Assembly: GCF_003602095.1 (NCBI RefSeq)
Contig: NZ_RAHH01000036.1
Span: 1-47,008, forward strand
Direction: 5' to 3'
Origin: Rahnella woolbedingensis
GTDB taxonomy: Bacteria; Pseudomonadota; Gammaproteobacteria; Enterobacterales; Enterobacteriaceae
DNA length: 47,008 nucleotides
Position 1 is the first letter of the stretch. Each line of letters starts with the position of its first letter. A program made the position numbers and the translations under genes. This document shows positions 19,855 to 29,342 of the stretch, piece after piece. The notes below the pieces were generated by a model, which was not told the DNA's origin, searched no databases, and worked only from the letters and a program-made list of their open reading frames with translations.

Positions 19855-19953
19855 TGCGTTGGCTGCACTCATTCACCCTAATCACTGACGTGTGTCAGCT
19901 CATAGGGACTCACTCGCTTGCCGCCTTCCCGCAACGCAAATTACTTGGATATA
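19855..19953 (+). repeat. Dispersed intergenic repeat, copy A
   Basis: A 99-nt element starting TGCGTTGGCTGCACTCATTC and ending about TTACTTGGATATA. A second copy lies inverted at 32397-32495; in an ungapped hand alignment 73 of 99 positions agree. The core contains the inverted words CTGAC and GTCAG (19895-19907). I recall similar sequences scattered in intergenic regions of Yersiniaceae and related genera, so this looks like a non-coding repeat family. This copy ends 79 bases before the sdhC start. Confidence 0.7.
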
Positions 19954-20069
19954 TCAGAGCTAAAGCTCAACTTTTCCCGCGCTCAAACAACGACATCCGA
20001 TGTGCTCAAACGGCGCGATAGTCAATTTTCAAAGCCCTAAATGAGGGGCGAAGAAAATGATGCTGGGTG

Positions 20070-20104
20070 CTCCTACTTCGGATTGTCCGGAGACCTTGTA
20101 GGAG
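20070..20104 (+). repeat. Hairpin between sdhC and gltA
   Basis: CTCCTAC (20070-20076) pairs with GTAGGAG (20098-20104), and an inner CGG/CCG pair (20079-20089) extends the fold. No T-run follows on the plus strand. Its role is unknown; it may separate the two divergent promoter sets or lie in an untranslated leader. Confidence 0.4.
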
Positions 20105-20218
20105 TATAGGTTGATCACATTCTTATTACAATTGCCCTACAAATGCTTTATTCACATTTCTTTGAAACAGTGAATTAGCTCTCACTTTTCATAAAAGGCA
20201 CAAAATAAATTATCTGGT

Positions 20219-20248
20219 TTGACAATTGATCAACATTTCTATTACAAA
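20219..20248 (+). promoter_or_regulatory. Candidate distal gltA promoter
   Basis: A consensus -35 TTGACA (20219-20224) is followed after 17-18 bases by TTACAA/TACAAA (20242-20248), a weak -10. This would give a leader of almost 400 bases, in keeping with the long leader of gltA in E. coli. TTGACAATTGATCAA here also resembles an FNR site with one extra base in the spacer. Confidence 0.4.
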
Positions 20249-20648
20249 TGAGTTATTCCTACAGGACTGTGATACTGAGCACATACCGGCTTTCGCCTGA
20301 CGCACCAAAATGGTGAAAGTTTCTGAAGAATCAGTGGATCACACAATCGCAACGACGGGTCTTCCCTGATGGCTCAAGTTATGCAAAAGTGGTGATTGTG
20401 TAAATCCTCATGCTTCTCACAGGTACTGAGTGACAGAACAGTAATGATTTACCGAATCTTTAACAACGATGAAACGCCGCTTGTTTGTCACAGAGCAGTC
20501 TGAGACTGCAATTCGACTCAGCTCTCCGTTCCCTTTTTTATTCGATCGAAGAGCTAAGGCTGACAATAATAATGACCTTACAAGGCGTCGCTTCCAGGCA
20601 TTTCTGTTGTTAGGGATTTTTAAAAATAAGGCGCTAAGGAGACTGTAA

Positions 20649-21932
20649 ATGGCTGATAAGAAAGCGACACTTACCCTACAAGGTCACGACCCGATCGAAC
20701 TAGACGTGCTATCCGGCACACTGGGACAGGATGAAATTGATATCCGCCCGTTAGGCGCGAAAGGTTTTTTCACCTATGACCCCGGTTTTACGTCTACCGC
20801 ATCTTGCGAATCTAAAATCACCTTTATCGACGGTGACGAAGGGATCCTGTTACATCGCGGCTTCCCGATTGATCAACTGGCGCAAGAATCCACTTTCCTG
20901 GAAGTGAGCTATCTGCTGCTCAACGGCGAAACCCCGACGCCAGAACAGTACGAAGAATTCAAAACCAATGTGACCCGTCACACGATGGTTCACGAGCAAA
21001 TCACCCGCCTGTTCCACGGTTTCCGTCGTGACTCTCACCCGATGGCTGTGCTGTGCGGCGTGACCGGCGCGCTGGCCGCGTTTTATCACGACTCGATTGA
21101 CGTCGAAAATGAACGTCACCGTGAAATCGCTGCTTACCGCCTGCTGTCCAAAATGCCGACCGTGGCAGCCATGTGTTACAAATACTCTATCGGCCAGCCG
21201 TTTGTGTATCCGCGCAACGACCTTTCGTATGCCGGTAACTTCCTGCACATGATGTTCTCCACGCCGTGCGAAGAATACAAAGTGAACCCGATTCTGGAAC
21301 GCGCGATGGATCGTATTCTGATCCTGCACGCTGACCACGAGCAAAATGCCTCGACTTCTACCGTGCGTACCGCCGGTTCTTCTGGCGCTAACCCGTTCGC
21401 CTGTATCGCTGCGGGTATCGCTTCCCTGTGGGGACCGGCTCACGGCGGCGCCAACGAAGCTGCGCTGAAAATGCTGGAAGAGATCAGCAGCGTTGATCAC
21501 ATTCCTGAGTTCGTCAGGCGTGCGAAAGACAAAAATGATTCATTCCGCCTGATGGGCTTCGGTCACCGTGTTTACAAAAACTATGACCCGCGCGCCACCG
21601 TGATGCGTGAAACCTGTCATGAAGTGCTCAAAGAGCTGGATCTGAAAGACAACCTGCTGGAAGTGGCGATGGAACTTGAGCACATTGCGCTCAACGACCC
21701 GTACTTCATCGAGAAGAAACTGTACCCGAACGTCGATTTCTACTCCGGCATCATCCTGAAAGCGATGGGTATTCCGTCTTCCATGTTTACCGTTATCTTC
21801 GCGATGGCGCGTACTGTTGGCTGGATTGCTCACTGGAGCGAAATGCATCAGGAAGGCATCAAAATCGCCCGTCCTCGTCAGTTATACACCGGCTATGACA
21901 AACGTGATTTCCACTCTCAGCTTAAAAAATAA
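20649..21932 (+). CDS. gltA: Citrate synthase (type II)
   Basis: 427 aa. The catalytic triad is visible: His265 (GPAHGGANE), His306 ([14 protein letters not shown]) and Asp363 (NVDFYSG). It joins acetyl-CoA and oxaloacetate to make citrate and starts the TCA cycle. Enterobacterial type II hexamers are inhibited by NADH, and the N-terminal beta domain typical of them is present. The AAGGAGACTGTAA ribosome site is strong. The gene diverges from sdhC and ends at a strong bidirectional terminator. Confidence 0.98.
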   Translation: MADKKATLTLQGHDPIELDVLSGTLGQDEIDIRPLGAKGFFTYDPGFTSTASCESKITFIDGDEGILLHRGFPIDQLAQESTFLEVSYLLLNGETPTPEQYEEFKTNVTRHTMVHEQITRLFHGFRRDSHPMAVLCGVTGALAAFYHDSIDVENERHREIAAYRLLSKMPTVAAMCYKYSIGQPFVYPRNDLSYAGNFLHMMFSTPCEEYKVNPILERAMDRILILHADHEQNASTSTVRTAGSSGANPFACIAAGIASLWGPAHGGANEAALKMLEEISSVDHIPEFVRRAKDKNDSFRLMGFGHRVYKNYDPRATVMRETCHEVLKELDLKDNLLEVAMELEHIALNDPYFIEKKLYPNVDFYSGIILKAMGIPSSMFTVIFAMARTVGWIAHWSEMHQEGIKIARPRQLYTGYDKRDFHSQLKK

Positions 21933-21952
21933 TCTTTATTGATCAGACTGAC

Positions 21953-21978
21953 AAAAAGGCTCCCGCGGGAGCCTTTTT
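21953..21978. terminator. Bidirectional intrinsic terminator gltA/nei
   Basis: AAAAAGGCTCCCG-CGGGAGCCTTTTT is a perfect palindrome. The stem is GGCTCCCG/CGGGAGCC, flanked by A5 and T5 so that it can stop transcription from both sides. It lies 20 bases after the gltA stop and 16 bases past the nei stop. Confidence 0.93.
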
Positions 21979-21994
21979 CATTTCTGCGCTTCGG

Positions 21995-22789
21995 CTAAAC
22001 CTGACAAACCGGACACCAGAAAAACGGTCGCGATGACACGCTGGTTTTCACGATCGGATCACCGCAGCGCTCGCAGGGTTGCCCTGTCCGGCCAAACACC
22101 TTAAAACGGAACAGTGCGCCGTGATGCACATTCTCATCCAGGGTCCCACGCGTCGCGTAAGACAGCCGGGCAACCGACAAACAGGCATCCGCCAGTGCAT
22201 TGAGCTCCGTTTCGTTCAGCCCTTTGGGTTTATTATCCGGCAGCAGTTTCGCCAGCCAGAGAATTTCCGCGCGCAGATAGTTTCCCAGTCCCGCCAGAAA
22301 TGCCTGATCCAGCAACATTCCGCCTAACTGACGTTTGCAGAATTTTGGCGAAAGTAACCGCTCACGTACCTGCGCGACCGTCAGCCGATCATCCAGAACA
22401 TCCGGCCCGATACGTTGCAAAAACGGATGATTTTCTATTTCTGCCGTATCGTAAATACTGATTTCGGACGCGCTGTACAGCAGGATTGCGGCTTCTGTGG
22501 TTTCCAGTTTTACCCGCAGGGACCGTTTGGTTTCCTTCGCCACTTCACCGGCGTTGACCACCCGCCAGACTCCGTACAGCTGGTTGTGGCTGTAGAGCGT
22601 CAGACCATTGGAAAAGTGCGTCAGCAGCGCTTTGCCGCGCGTTTCAATGGAAGTGATTTTGGTGCCACGCAGTGCGGACTGATAAGGCTTGAGGGATCCA
22701 AACGCAAACCAGACATCCGTGAGTGGCTTATTAACGACCGCCGCCGCCAGTAAATCGGCGGCGCGGCGGATTTCAGGACCTTCAGGCAT
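21995..22789 (-). CDS. nei: Endonuclease VIII (DNA glycosylase/AP lyase)
   Basis: 264 aa, Fpg/Nei family. The N-terminal catalytic Pro2-Glu3 ([10 protein letters not shown]) acts after Met removal, and Lys53 lies in [12 protein letters not shown] helix-two-turn-helix with [19 protein letters not shown] and a C-terminal zinc finger (CERCGD...CPVC) follow. It removes oxidised pyrimidines such as thymine glycol and nicks the abasic site. Its ATG overlaps the pcp TGA by one base, making it the last gene of the pxpBCA-pcp-nei operon; in E. coli nei also ends the ybgIJKL cluster, so the link is conserved. Confidence 0.96.
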   Translation of the reverse strand: MPEGPEIRRAADLLAAAVVNKPLTDVWFAFGSLKPYQSALRGTKITSIETRGKALLTHFSNGLTLYSHNQLYGVWRVVNAGEVAKETKRSLRVKLETTEAAILLYSASEISIYDTAEIENHPFLQRIGPDVLDDRLTVAQVRERLLSPKFCKRQLGGMLLDQAFLAGLGNYLRAEILWLAKLLPDNKPKGLNETELNALADACLSVARLSYATRGTLDENVHHGALFRFKVFGRTGQPCERCGDPIVKTSVSSRPFFWCPVCQV

Positions 22790-23439
22790 CAGTGAGTCGC
22801 ACCCCCGGCAATTTTCAAATCCTGTTCGGTGTGCAGCGCAATCGCGATAGTCAGCTCAAGGGCGTTCAGGACAGTGTGTACTGACATACTTGGCGCGCCG
22901 GGATGTTTTGCCGCCTGCTCTGGCAGATACGGAATATGGATAAAACCGCCCTTCACCACTTTGCATGAAGGTTGCGCCAGCCGGTGCATCAGACCATACA
23001 TCACGTGATTGCAGACATAGGTTCCGGCGGTTTGCGATACGCACGCAGGAATGCCGGATTCGCGTAATCCGCTGACAATCGTTTTGATCGGCAGTGAGGA
23101 AAAATAGGCCGCAGGTCCCCCGGCCACAATGGTTTCGTCCACCGGCTGATTGCCTTCGTTATCAGGAATTCGCGCATCATCGACATTGATCGCCACACGT
23201 TCGAGGCTGAAATCCACGCGTCCGCCCGCCTGTCCGACGCAAATCACCATTTCGGGCAGGATCTCGTCAATTGCCGCATTCAGCGTATCAATGGCTTTGC
23301 CAAACACGCACGGCAACTGGCGCACCACAATCTGCGCGCCGGACAATTCCAGGTCGCCCAGCTGTTTCACCACTTCCCATGACGGATTCACGCGTTCGCC
23401 GCCAAAAGGCTCAAAACCGGTTACCAGAACTTTACGCAT
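22789..23439 (-). CDS. pcp: Pyroglutamyl-peptidase I (pyrrolidone-carboxylate peptidase)
   Basis: 216 aa, peptidase family C15. The catalytic triad is visible: Glu80 ([11 protein letters not shown]), Cys143 ([13 protein letters not shown]) and His168 ([10 protein letters not shown]). It cleaves N-terminal pyroglutamate (5-oxoproline) from peptides in the cytoplasm. It sits between pxpA and nei in the 5-oxoprolinase operon, so its product is the substrate of the next enzymes. E. coli K-12 lacks this gene at this place, so this is a lineage-specific arrangement. It overlaps nei by one base. Confidence 0.96.
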   Translation of the reverse strand: MRKVLVTGFEPFGGERVNPSWEVVKQLGDLELSGAQIVVRQLPCVFGKAIDTLNAAIDEILPEMVICVGQAGGRVDFSLERVAINVDDARIPDNEGNQPVDETIVAGGPAAYFSSLPIKTIVSGLRESGIPACVSQTAGTYVCNHVMYGLMHRLAQPSCKVVKGGFIHIPYLPEQAAKHPGAPSMSVHTVLNALELTIAIALHTEQDLKIAGGATH

Positions 23440-23454
23440 CGATATTCCCTAAGA

Positions 23455-24192
23455 TCAGCCCGCGCTGATCTGAATTTGTTGCTCACCAAACGCTTCCCGC
23501 AACCGGCGGGCGAAAGTTAGTGCGTGCTCACCGTCGCCGTGAAGGCAGACAGTATCCGCGCTGACCGCCACCCAGACGCCTTCGCGGCTGAGAACTTTAC
23601 CCTGCTGGACCATCGCCAGCGTCTGGTCCAGCGCCAGCTCGTCGCTTTCAATCATCGCATCCGGCTGACTGCGCGGGACCAGCGTGCCGTCACTTTGATA
23701 CCGCCGGTCAGCAAACACTTCCTGACGCGTTTGCAGCCCGAGCCGCTCACCCGCACGGATTAATTCACTGCCCGCCAGACCGACCAGACGCAGCGCCGGG
23801 TCGATAGTATGTACCGCACGGGCAATCGCATCAGCCAGAATAGCGTCAGTCGCCGCCTGGTTGTAAAGCATACCGTGTGGCTTCACGTGAACCATTTTCC
23901 CGCCTTCCGCACGGGTGATGGCGGCCAGCGCACCGAGCTGATACACCACCTGTGCGAACACCGTTTCAGGAGGCAGCCGCATCGCGGTGCGGCCAAAGTT
24001 TTCACGGTCGGGGAAGCCCGGATGCGCGCCAATCGCCACGCCGTATTTCAGCGCCCAGCGCACGGACTGGCGCATGGTTTGTGCGTCACCGGCATGAAAT
24101 CCGCAGGCAATATTGGCGGAACTGACCAGTTGCAACAGCGCCTCATCGTTGGCGCAGCCTTCGCCTAAATCCGCATTGAGATCAACGATCAT
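23455..24192 (-). CDS. pxpA: 5-oxoprolinase subunit A (LamB/YcsF family)
   Basis: 245 aa. It begins [18 protein letters not shown], the family signature, with [14 protein letters not shown] and [15 protein letters not shown] conserved. PxpA, with PxpB and PxpC, hydrolyses 5-oxo-L-proline to L-glutamate using ATP. The AAAGGGGG ribosome site lies inside the end of pxpC, and the coding regions overlap by 11 bases, supporting co-translation. pcp follows after 15 bases. Confidence 0.95.
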   Translation of the reverse strand: MIVDLNADLGEGCANDEALLQLVSSANIACGFHAGDAQTMRQSVRWALKYGVAIGAHPGFPDRENFGRTAMRLPPETVFAQVVYQLGALAAITRAEGGKMVHVKPHGMLYNQAATDAILADAIARAVHTIDPALRLVGLAGSELIRAGERLGLQTRQEVFADRRYQSDGTLVPRSQPDAMIESDELALDQTLAMVQQGKVLSREGVWVAVSADTVCLHGDGEHALTFARRLREAFGEQQIQISAG

Positions 24193-25111
24193 GCAGCCCC
24201 CTTTTGACCTGTTCTATAAACAGCGTCTGTTCGCGCAGCGCTTTCTGCGCCTCTGCCGGTGTGCATTGAATAAAATGCACCGGTTCACCCAGACGGATTT
24301 GCGCCAGATTATATAAATCCGCTTCAATTACACAGGCGATACGCGGATAGCCGCCAGTGGTTTGCGCATCGGCCATCAGCACAATCGGCTGCCCGCCGTG
24401 CGGCACCTGCACCACGCCCGGCAACAGGCCGTGCGATAACATTTCGCGGTCAGTTTCTCGCTTGAGTACATGCCCGTGCAGGCGATAGCCCATACGGTTA
24501 CTTTGCGGACTGAGCTGCCACGAGGCACGCCAGAACTCTTCTCGCGACTGCGCGCTGAACTCCTGATATTCCGGCCCCGGCAAGGCACGAAGGCGGTTGC
24601 CGAACAGCAGTTGTTTAATGCCACCGGAATGTTTCGGCTGCTGGTATGAGTCACCAATAGGCAACTGATCGCCATCCTGCAACTGACGCCCCTGAAAACC
24701 GCCGAATTGGGCTTTCAAATCCGTACTGCGCGACCCCATGACTTGTGGCACATCAATCCCGCCGGAAATCGCCAGATAGCTGCGCATACCGCGCGTGGGC
24801 ATTTTCATCGTCAGAATCTGCCCCGGTTTCACCGGATAGTTCCAGCCGGTCCAGATGTCTTTGTCATCAAGCTGCGCATGACAGCCCGCGCCGGTCAGCG
24901 CAATCCATCCTTCGCGATGGAACTGTGCGCTAAACTGGCCGAGTGTAATTTCCAGACCGGCGGCATTCTCATCATTGCCGACCAGCAGATTAGCAATCCG
25001 CAACGCCGGTGCATCCAGCGCACCGGACTGGCTGACGCCCTGCTGGCGGTAACCGTTACGCCCTGAATCCTGAACGGTGGTAAACATCCCTGCGCGTAAA
25101 ACCTTCAGCAT
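24182..25111 (-). CDS. pxpC: 5-oxoprolinase subunit C
   Basis: 309 aa, carboxyltransferase-type subunit related to urea amidolyase and biotin-dependent allophanate hydrolase domains. Motifs include the N-terminal [22 protein letters not shown] and a later [10 protein letters not shown]. With PxpB it forms the part that activates 5-oxoproline by ATP-dependent phosphorylation. It overlaps both pxpB (7 bases) and pxpA (11 bases). Length is close to E. coli YbgK. Confidence 0.95.
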   Translation of the reverse strand: MLKVLRAGMFTTVQDSGRNGYRQQGVSQSGALDAPALRIANLLVGNDENAAGLEITLGQFSAQFHREGWIALTGAGCHAQLDDKDIWTGWNYPVKPGQILTMKMPTRGMRSYLAISGGIDVPQVMGSRSTDLKAQFGGFQGRQLQDGDQLPIGDSYQQPKHSGGIKQLLFGNRLRALPGPEYQEFSAQSREEFWRASWQLSPQSNRMGYRLHGHVLKRETDREMLSHGLLPGVVQVPHGGQPIVLMADAQTTGGYPRIACVIEADLYNLAQIRLGEPVHFIQCTPAEAQKALREQTLFIEQVKRGLHDR

Positions 25112-25770
25112 ATGCCCTCCTTTTGTGGCACGAAGCGCACGCTGTCACCCGGCAGAAGTAATGTCGGTACTTCACGCAGCGGATCAAACATCGCCAGAGG
25201 CGTTTGCCCGATAAGCTGCCAGCCACCCGGCGTGGCCAGCGGATAAATGCCGGTCTGACTGCCGCCGATACCGACCGAGCCTGCGGGTACCGAAAGACGC
25301 GGTTCTCCGTGACGCGGTGTAGTCAGTTTCTCTGACATGCCGCCCAGATAAGGGAAACCTGGCTGGAAACCGAGAAAATAGACGGTGTAATCGATACCCG
25401 AATGGCATTCGACCACCTGACGCGGCGTCATACCGGTATGCTGCGCCACATGCTCTAAATCCGGCCCTTGCGCGCCGCCGTAAATCACCGGAATTTCAAT
25501 CAGCCGGGAAGCAGGCTCAATCGCTTCGCTCTCTTCCCACCAGGTTTGCAGACGTTCAATCGCGTCCAGCGCCGAACTTTGCGCGTCGGTGAGTAACACT
25601 GTCAGATTATTCATACCGGGTATGACTTCGCGGACACCGGGATACATTGCCCGGTCCTGTAAACGCTGAGCCAGTCCCCAGATACGTTGCTGGCTCGCCA
25701 GCGAAACCGGGGGTTCCAGTTCCAGCACTACCGCGCGTTCACCCAGCAGGTAACATCGTGCTCGTTGCAC
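25105..25770 (-). CDS. pxpB: 5-oxoprolinase subunit B
   Basis: 221 aa, carboxyltransferase/KipI-like. It begins [23 protein letters not shown] and contains [14 protein letters not shown] and [23 protein letters not shown], the family hallmarks. It was known as KipI-like YbgJ before its role in 5-oxoprolinase was shown. It is the first gene of pxpB-pxpC-pxpA-pcp-nei. In E. coli ybgI precedes it; here an MFS gene on the opposite strand separates them, so the operon has its own promoter in the 226-base divergent gap. Confidence 0.95.
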   Translation of the reverse strand: MQRARCYLLGERAVVLELEPPVSLASQQRIWGLAQRLQDRAMYPGVREVIPGMNNLTVLLTDAQSSALDAIERLQTWWEESEAIEPASRLIEIPVIYGGAQGPDLEHVAQHTGMTPRQVVECHSGIDYTVYFLGFQPGFPYLGGMSEKLTTPRHGEPRLSVPAGSVGIGGSQTGIYPLATPGGWQLIGQTPLAMFDPLREVPTLLLPGDSVRFVPQKEGIC

Positions 25771-25919
25771 TCAGGCACTCCTCAAAGAAGGGTTGTGGAT
25801 CATCAGGTTATTCACTAAATCATTCGTGTGAGATTTGTTATCAGTTATGCGTGAAATCGAGTGGTGATGTCAACTTATCTGCCCGATTGCGCCGGACACT
25901 AAGGTTTCGCCCGCCGTCC

Positions 25920-25955
25920 GCAACTGGTACTCTCATAAGAGTTGCTGTTTTTTTT
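25920..25955 (+). terminator. Terminator-like hairpin upstream of the MFS gene
   Basis: GCAACT (25920-25925) pairs with AGTTGC (25940-25945), with an alternative inner ACTCT/AGAGT stem. A run of eight T (25948-25955) follows. It sits 41 bases before the MFS start on the same strand. It could end antisense or upstream transcription, or act as an attenuator. Confidence 0.4.
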
Positions 25956-25996
25956 AGCGTTTGGATAACGCCTTCGTTACACAATAGGGATGGCCT

Positions 25997-27439
25997 GTGA
26001 GAAAACCATTAGCACTCTTTTTTCCGCTCTACACCACGACATTACTGATGCTGCTGGGCTCCGGCCTGCTGACCACCTACATTTCCCTGCGTCTGTCCGC
26101 TATCCACGTCAGCGGCGCGATGATCGGGGCGATTATCGCCGCTAACTACATCGGGCTGGTGATCGGCGGCAAAGTCGGCCATATCCTGATCGCCCGCGTC
26201 GGGCATATTCGCGCTTACGTCTCCTGTTCCGGCATCATTACCGCCGCAGTGCTCGGTCACGGCCTGACCGACATTATTCCGGTCTGGGTGGTGCTGCGCC
26301 TGATCATCGGCTTGTGCATGATGGTGCAATATATGGTGCTGGAAAGCTGGCTCAACGATCAGGCTGAAGCTAACCAGCGCGGCGTAGTGTTCGGCTTTTA
26401 TATGGTGGCGTCTTATCTCGGGATGGCGCTCGGTCAGGTGGTGCTGATGCTCAACAGCGATTTAGGCGTCAGTACGCTTATCGTTATCGCGCTGTGTTTC
26501 GCGCTCTGTCTGGTGCCCATTGCCCTGACGACGCGCACCAACGTCGGCCATATGTCACCGGCACCGATGGAGCTGAAATTCTTTATCGGCGCGATCCCCA
26601 AAGTGCTGGCCATCACGCTGCTGATTGGCATGGTCGTCGGTTCGTTTTACGGACTGGCACCGATTTACACCAGCCAGCAATCGCTGAGCACACAACAAAC
26701 CGGCCTGTTTATGGCGCTGGCGATTTTCGCCGGATTACTGGCGCAGTTCCCGCTGAGCTGGCTGTCCGATCACTATAACCGCAACATGCTGATGCGCATC
26801 AACGCCATTTTGCTGGCAGTGGCGGCATTGCCACTGGCGCTGCTGACGCATATTTCCTTCCCGCTGCTGCTCGGCATTGGTTTTATCGTCAGCCTGATGC
26901 AGTTCACGCTTTACCCGCTGGTCGTCGCGCTGGCTAATGACATGATTGAGCCGGAGCGTCGTGTTTCGCTTTCAGCCTGTCTGCTGATGGCGTTTGGCGT
27001 GGGGGCGTGTATTGGCCCGCTGGCGGTTGGCGCGCTGATAGAACCGCTCGGCGGTAATATTCTCTACGCCTTTTTTGCCCTGTGCGGCGGCGGAATTGTG
27101 GCGCTGAGCCGGACATCGAAAAAAGAAGAAGAAACGCAGATGGCGGTCGATGCGCCGGTTCCGCACATCGCCATGCCGGACAGTCTGAGCAGTTCGCCAC
27201 TCTCTCCTGCGCTGAATCCGGCGTTTGATGAGCAGATGATTCAGGACACCATGCCAGCACCGGAAAACGTCGTCGAACCCCGGGTTGAGGAAAGCGAAAC
27301 CGCAGAAGAACAGGAAGAGGAAAGCAAGTATCCCCCGCAGGGCGCAGACCCCGAAGTGGATACCGGATTACAGCGGGCGTTTACCCTGCTCGAAGACAGC
27401 GTTTCGGATGAGACGGCGGATAAAACGACACCCAAGTGA
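25997..27439 (+). CDS. YcaD-like MFS transporter with acidic C-terminal tail
   Basis: 480 aa. Residues about 1-370 form twelve predicted membrane helices of the major facilitator superfamily, with resemblance to E. coli YcaD (helix pattern and a WLSDHYNR loop motif after helix 8). Residues about 375-480 are a hydrophilic, Glu/Asp/Pro/Ser-rich tail that YcaD (about 380 aa) lacks. The start is GTG with AGGGA seven bases upstream. The substrate cannot be told from sequence. It diverges from the pxp operon and sits between pxpB and ybgI, splitting a pair adjacent in E. coli; a role in peptide or oxoproline traffic would be speculation. Confidence 0.85.
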   Translation: MRKPLALFFPLYTTTLLMLLGSGLLTTYISLRLSAIHVSGAMIGAIIAANYIGLVIGGKVGHILIARVGHIRAYVSCSGIITAAVLGHGLTDIIPVWVVLRLIIGLCMMVQYMVLESWLNDQAEANQRGVVFGFYMVASYLGMALGQVVLMLNSDLGVSTLIVIALCFALCLVPIALTTRTNVGHMSPAPMELKFFIGAIPKVLAITLLIGMVVGSFYGLAPIYTSQQSLSTQQTGLFMALAIFAGLLAQFPLSWLSDHYNRNMLMRINAILLAVAALPLALLTHISFPLLLGIGFIVSLMQFTLYPLVVALANDMIEPERRVSLSACLLMAFGVGACIGPLAVGALIEPLGGNILYAFFALCGGGIVALSRTSKKEEETQMAVDAPVPHIAMPDSLSSSPLSPALNPAFDEQMIQDTMPAPENVVEPRVEESETAEEQEEESKYPPQGADPEVDTGLQRAFTLLEDSVSDETADKTTPK

Positions 27440-27556
27440 GGGGCGTCATCGTTGCAGGCAGTTGGGATTTGGCCAGCGCGCAGGGACAGGAGCGGACAAT
27501 GCGTACGTGACTGTCACGAGCACTGCCGGGATCCAAAATGGCCAATAAGATAGCCT

Positions 27557-28300
27557 CTAAGCCGGGTTATCGATGTCGATAAACATGACATCCAGATTGT
27601 GTTCCGCTGCCAGCCATTCGCCCAGCGCTTTCACGCCGTAACGTTCTGTGGCGTGATGGCCGGCAGCATAGAAATGGATCCCCATTTCACGCGCAATATG
27701 GATAGTTTGTTCTGACACTTCGCCGCTGATAAAGGCATCCACGCCAAATTCTGCCGCCTGCTGGATAAAGCCCTGGCCGCCGCCGGAACACCAGGCGACA
27801 CGACGGATTTCAGCCGGGCCGCCCTGCGAGCTGTGCAGCACATTGCGGTCAAGGGTCACTTCTATACGCTGACGCAGTTCTTCACCGGTCAGCGGCTTGT
27901 CAAATTCGCCGTAAGGCACCAGCGGCATCACTTCACCCAGCACGTTAATCCCGAACAGTTTCGCCAGTTGCGCGTTGTTTCCCAGTTCCGGATGCGCATC
28001 CAGCGGCAGATGGTAACCGTATAAATTGGTATCACTGACCAGCAGAGTTTTCAGACGATTGCGCTTCATTCCGCGAACCACCGCTGGTTCATTTTTCCAA
28101 AAATAACCGTGATGAACCAGAATGGCGTCAGCTTCTACGGCAATGGCGGCATCCAGCAGATCCTGAGACGCGGTCACACCGGTCACCACGCGCTGCACGT
28201 TACGGCGGCCTTCTACCTGTAAACCATTGGGTGCGTAATCGTGGAAATTACCGACGTCCAGTTTCTGGTTGATCAGCATTTCGAGCTGGAGATTATTCAT
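27557..28300 (-). CDS. ybgI: Nif3-like di-metal protein YbgI
   Basis: 247 aa, the length of E. coli YbgI. Motifs include DYAPNGLQVEG, the metal-binding LVHHGYFWK (His63-His64) and a C-terminal AGHHATERYGVKALG. The family forms hexameric rings with a dinuclear metal site. It is annotated as GTP cyclohydrolase 1 type 2 homolog, but the E. coli function is uncertain. Here it is the last gene of ybgA-phrB-cpdP-ybgI, 25 bases after the phosphodiesterase gene. Confidence 0.95.
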   Translation of the reverse strand: MNNLQLEMLINQKLDVGNFHDYAPNGLQVEGRRNVQRVVTGVTASQDLLDAAIAVEADAILVHHGYFWKNEPAVVRGMKRNRLKTLLVSDTNLYGYHLPLDAHPELGNNAQLAKLFGINVLGEVMPLVPYGEFDKPLTGEELRQRIEVTLDRNVLHSSQGGPAEIRRVAWCSGGGQGFIQQAAEFGVDAFISGEVSEQTIHIAREMGIHFYAAGHHATERYGVKALGEWLAAEHNLDVMFIDIDNPA

Positions 28301-28325
28301 GGTGTTTCTCTTATTGGTAGATTGT

Positions 28326-29309
28326 CTATTTGACCGCTAATTTATCACCCTGCGCCATTCTGACAAACTTCACACCCAGATTATTGCCTTTCTCCAGTTG
28401 CGCCATGATCTCTTTTTCAGGATCAGCACCCGCTTTCAGGCTTGGTTTGACGTGGCTGATAATGACCGTGAGATCTTTCAGTGAGCCCTCACCCCCCGCA
28501 TATTGTTGCAAATGCCCCAGTTCTTTCAGCAGCCACTCTGGTGTCAGATGCCCGAACAGTTTGCTGTCTGGCACACCATCGGGATAAGAGGTTTCGATGA
28601 TGATGCCTTTGAGCCGTTTCGCCTTGACCTCATCACCCAGCACGCGCCAGATAGTATCCAGGTTCTTCGATTTTTCCACTTCATCAGGGCCGGTATCACC
28701 GAAGAAGGCGAACGACTCTTTGTCACGGCTCACCAGAATCATGCTCGACGGCGTGCCACCGTGGCTGAGCGGATAGATAGTGCCATCCAGACCGGTTAGG
28801 CCGAGGGAAAAACGTTGCGCCGGACGTTGCTGATTCAGGCGATAAGTGCCAATGCGCAAACCACTGCCGGAGTCGGTGAAATTCGGCCAGACGCGGCCAT
28901 TGAAATAGTGCTGACGCAGCGTGCCGACGGTATCCGCCGTACCATAAATCGGTTTTTTAGTGTCTTCCGGCGAACTGATAATCAGCCCCGCCAGATGGTC
29001 GAGATGACCGTGGCTGATAAAGTATCCGCCGATGAGGTTGCGGAAAACCGCACCCTGCGGGGTCAGCGGCGCGGCATTTTCAGCGGTCACCTGCGGGAAG
29101 CTCCCCTTATCCAGCGCCTTGCGGATGCCCGGCAAAACAGAACCTGCATCCAGGCCAAGATAAAGTTTTTGATCGTCACTTCTGACAAGGTACGAGGTGA
29201 GATTACCTTCTTCGACGCCGCCGTTCACGCCCAGCGCCACCACGTCAAATCCCGCGGTGGCCTGTCCAGCCCAGCATGCCAGCATCAGTGCCAGCAGGTG
29301 TTTTTTCAT
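28326..29309 (-). CDS. cpdP: Periplasmic class II 3',5'-cyclic-nucleotide phosphodiesterase
   Basis: 327 aa. A signal peptide (about 1-19, ending ATA) indicates export. The metallo-beta-lactamase-like core holds SHGHLDHLAGL (His100, His102, Asp104, His105) and later FFGDTG, IIETSYPDG and SHVKPS, the pattern of class II cyclic-nucleotide phosphodiesterases such as Vibrio CpdP and yeast PDE1. It likely hydrolyses extracellular or periplasmic cAMP/cGMP to the 5'-nucleotide. The ATG is chosen over an adjacent GTG because of GGAG spacing. It lies 33 bases after phrB in the same operon, an unusual partner for a photolyase. Confidence 0.88.
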   Translation of the reverse strand: MKKHLLALMLACWAGQATAGFDVVALGVNGGVEEGNLTSYLVRSDDQKLYLGLDAGSVLPGIRKALDKGSFPQVTAENAAPLTPQGAVFRNLIGGYFISHGHLDHLAGLIISSPEDTKKPIYGTADTVGTLRQHYFNGRVWPNFTDSGSGLRIGTYRLNQQRPAQRFSLGLTGLDGTIYPLSHGGTPSSMILVSRDKESFAFFGDTGPDEVEKSKNLDTIWRVLGDEVKAKRLKGIIIETSYPDGVPDSKLFGHLTPEWLLKELGHLQQYAGGEGSLKDLTVIISHVKPSLKAGADPEKEIMAQLEKGNNLGVKFVRMAQGDKLAVK

Positions 29310-29342
29310 CACATCGCTCCTTGTCGTGGTGAGAGAGTCAGG

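Larger units (their letters stand above)
19777..20648. promoter_or_regulatory. Divergent sdhC/gltA control region
   Basis: 872 bases without a convincing gene. From left to right it holds a 99-nt dispersed repeat (19855-19953), a GAGCTaaAGCTC-type palindrome (19957-19968), a hairpin CTCCTAC/GTAGGAG (20070-20104), a candidate gltA promoter (20219-20247), a hairpin ACACAATC/GATTGTGT (20341-20401) and the gltA leader ending in AAGGAG. In E. coli this region carries ArcA, FNR and CRP control of both operons; I saw only half-site matches here (TTGATCA near 20112, TGTGA-like words) and do not call individual operators. Confidence 0.6.
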
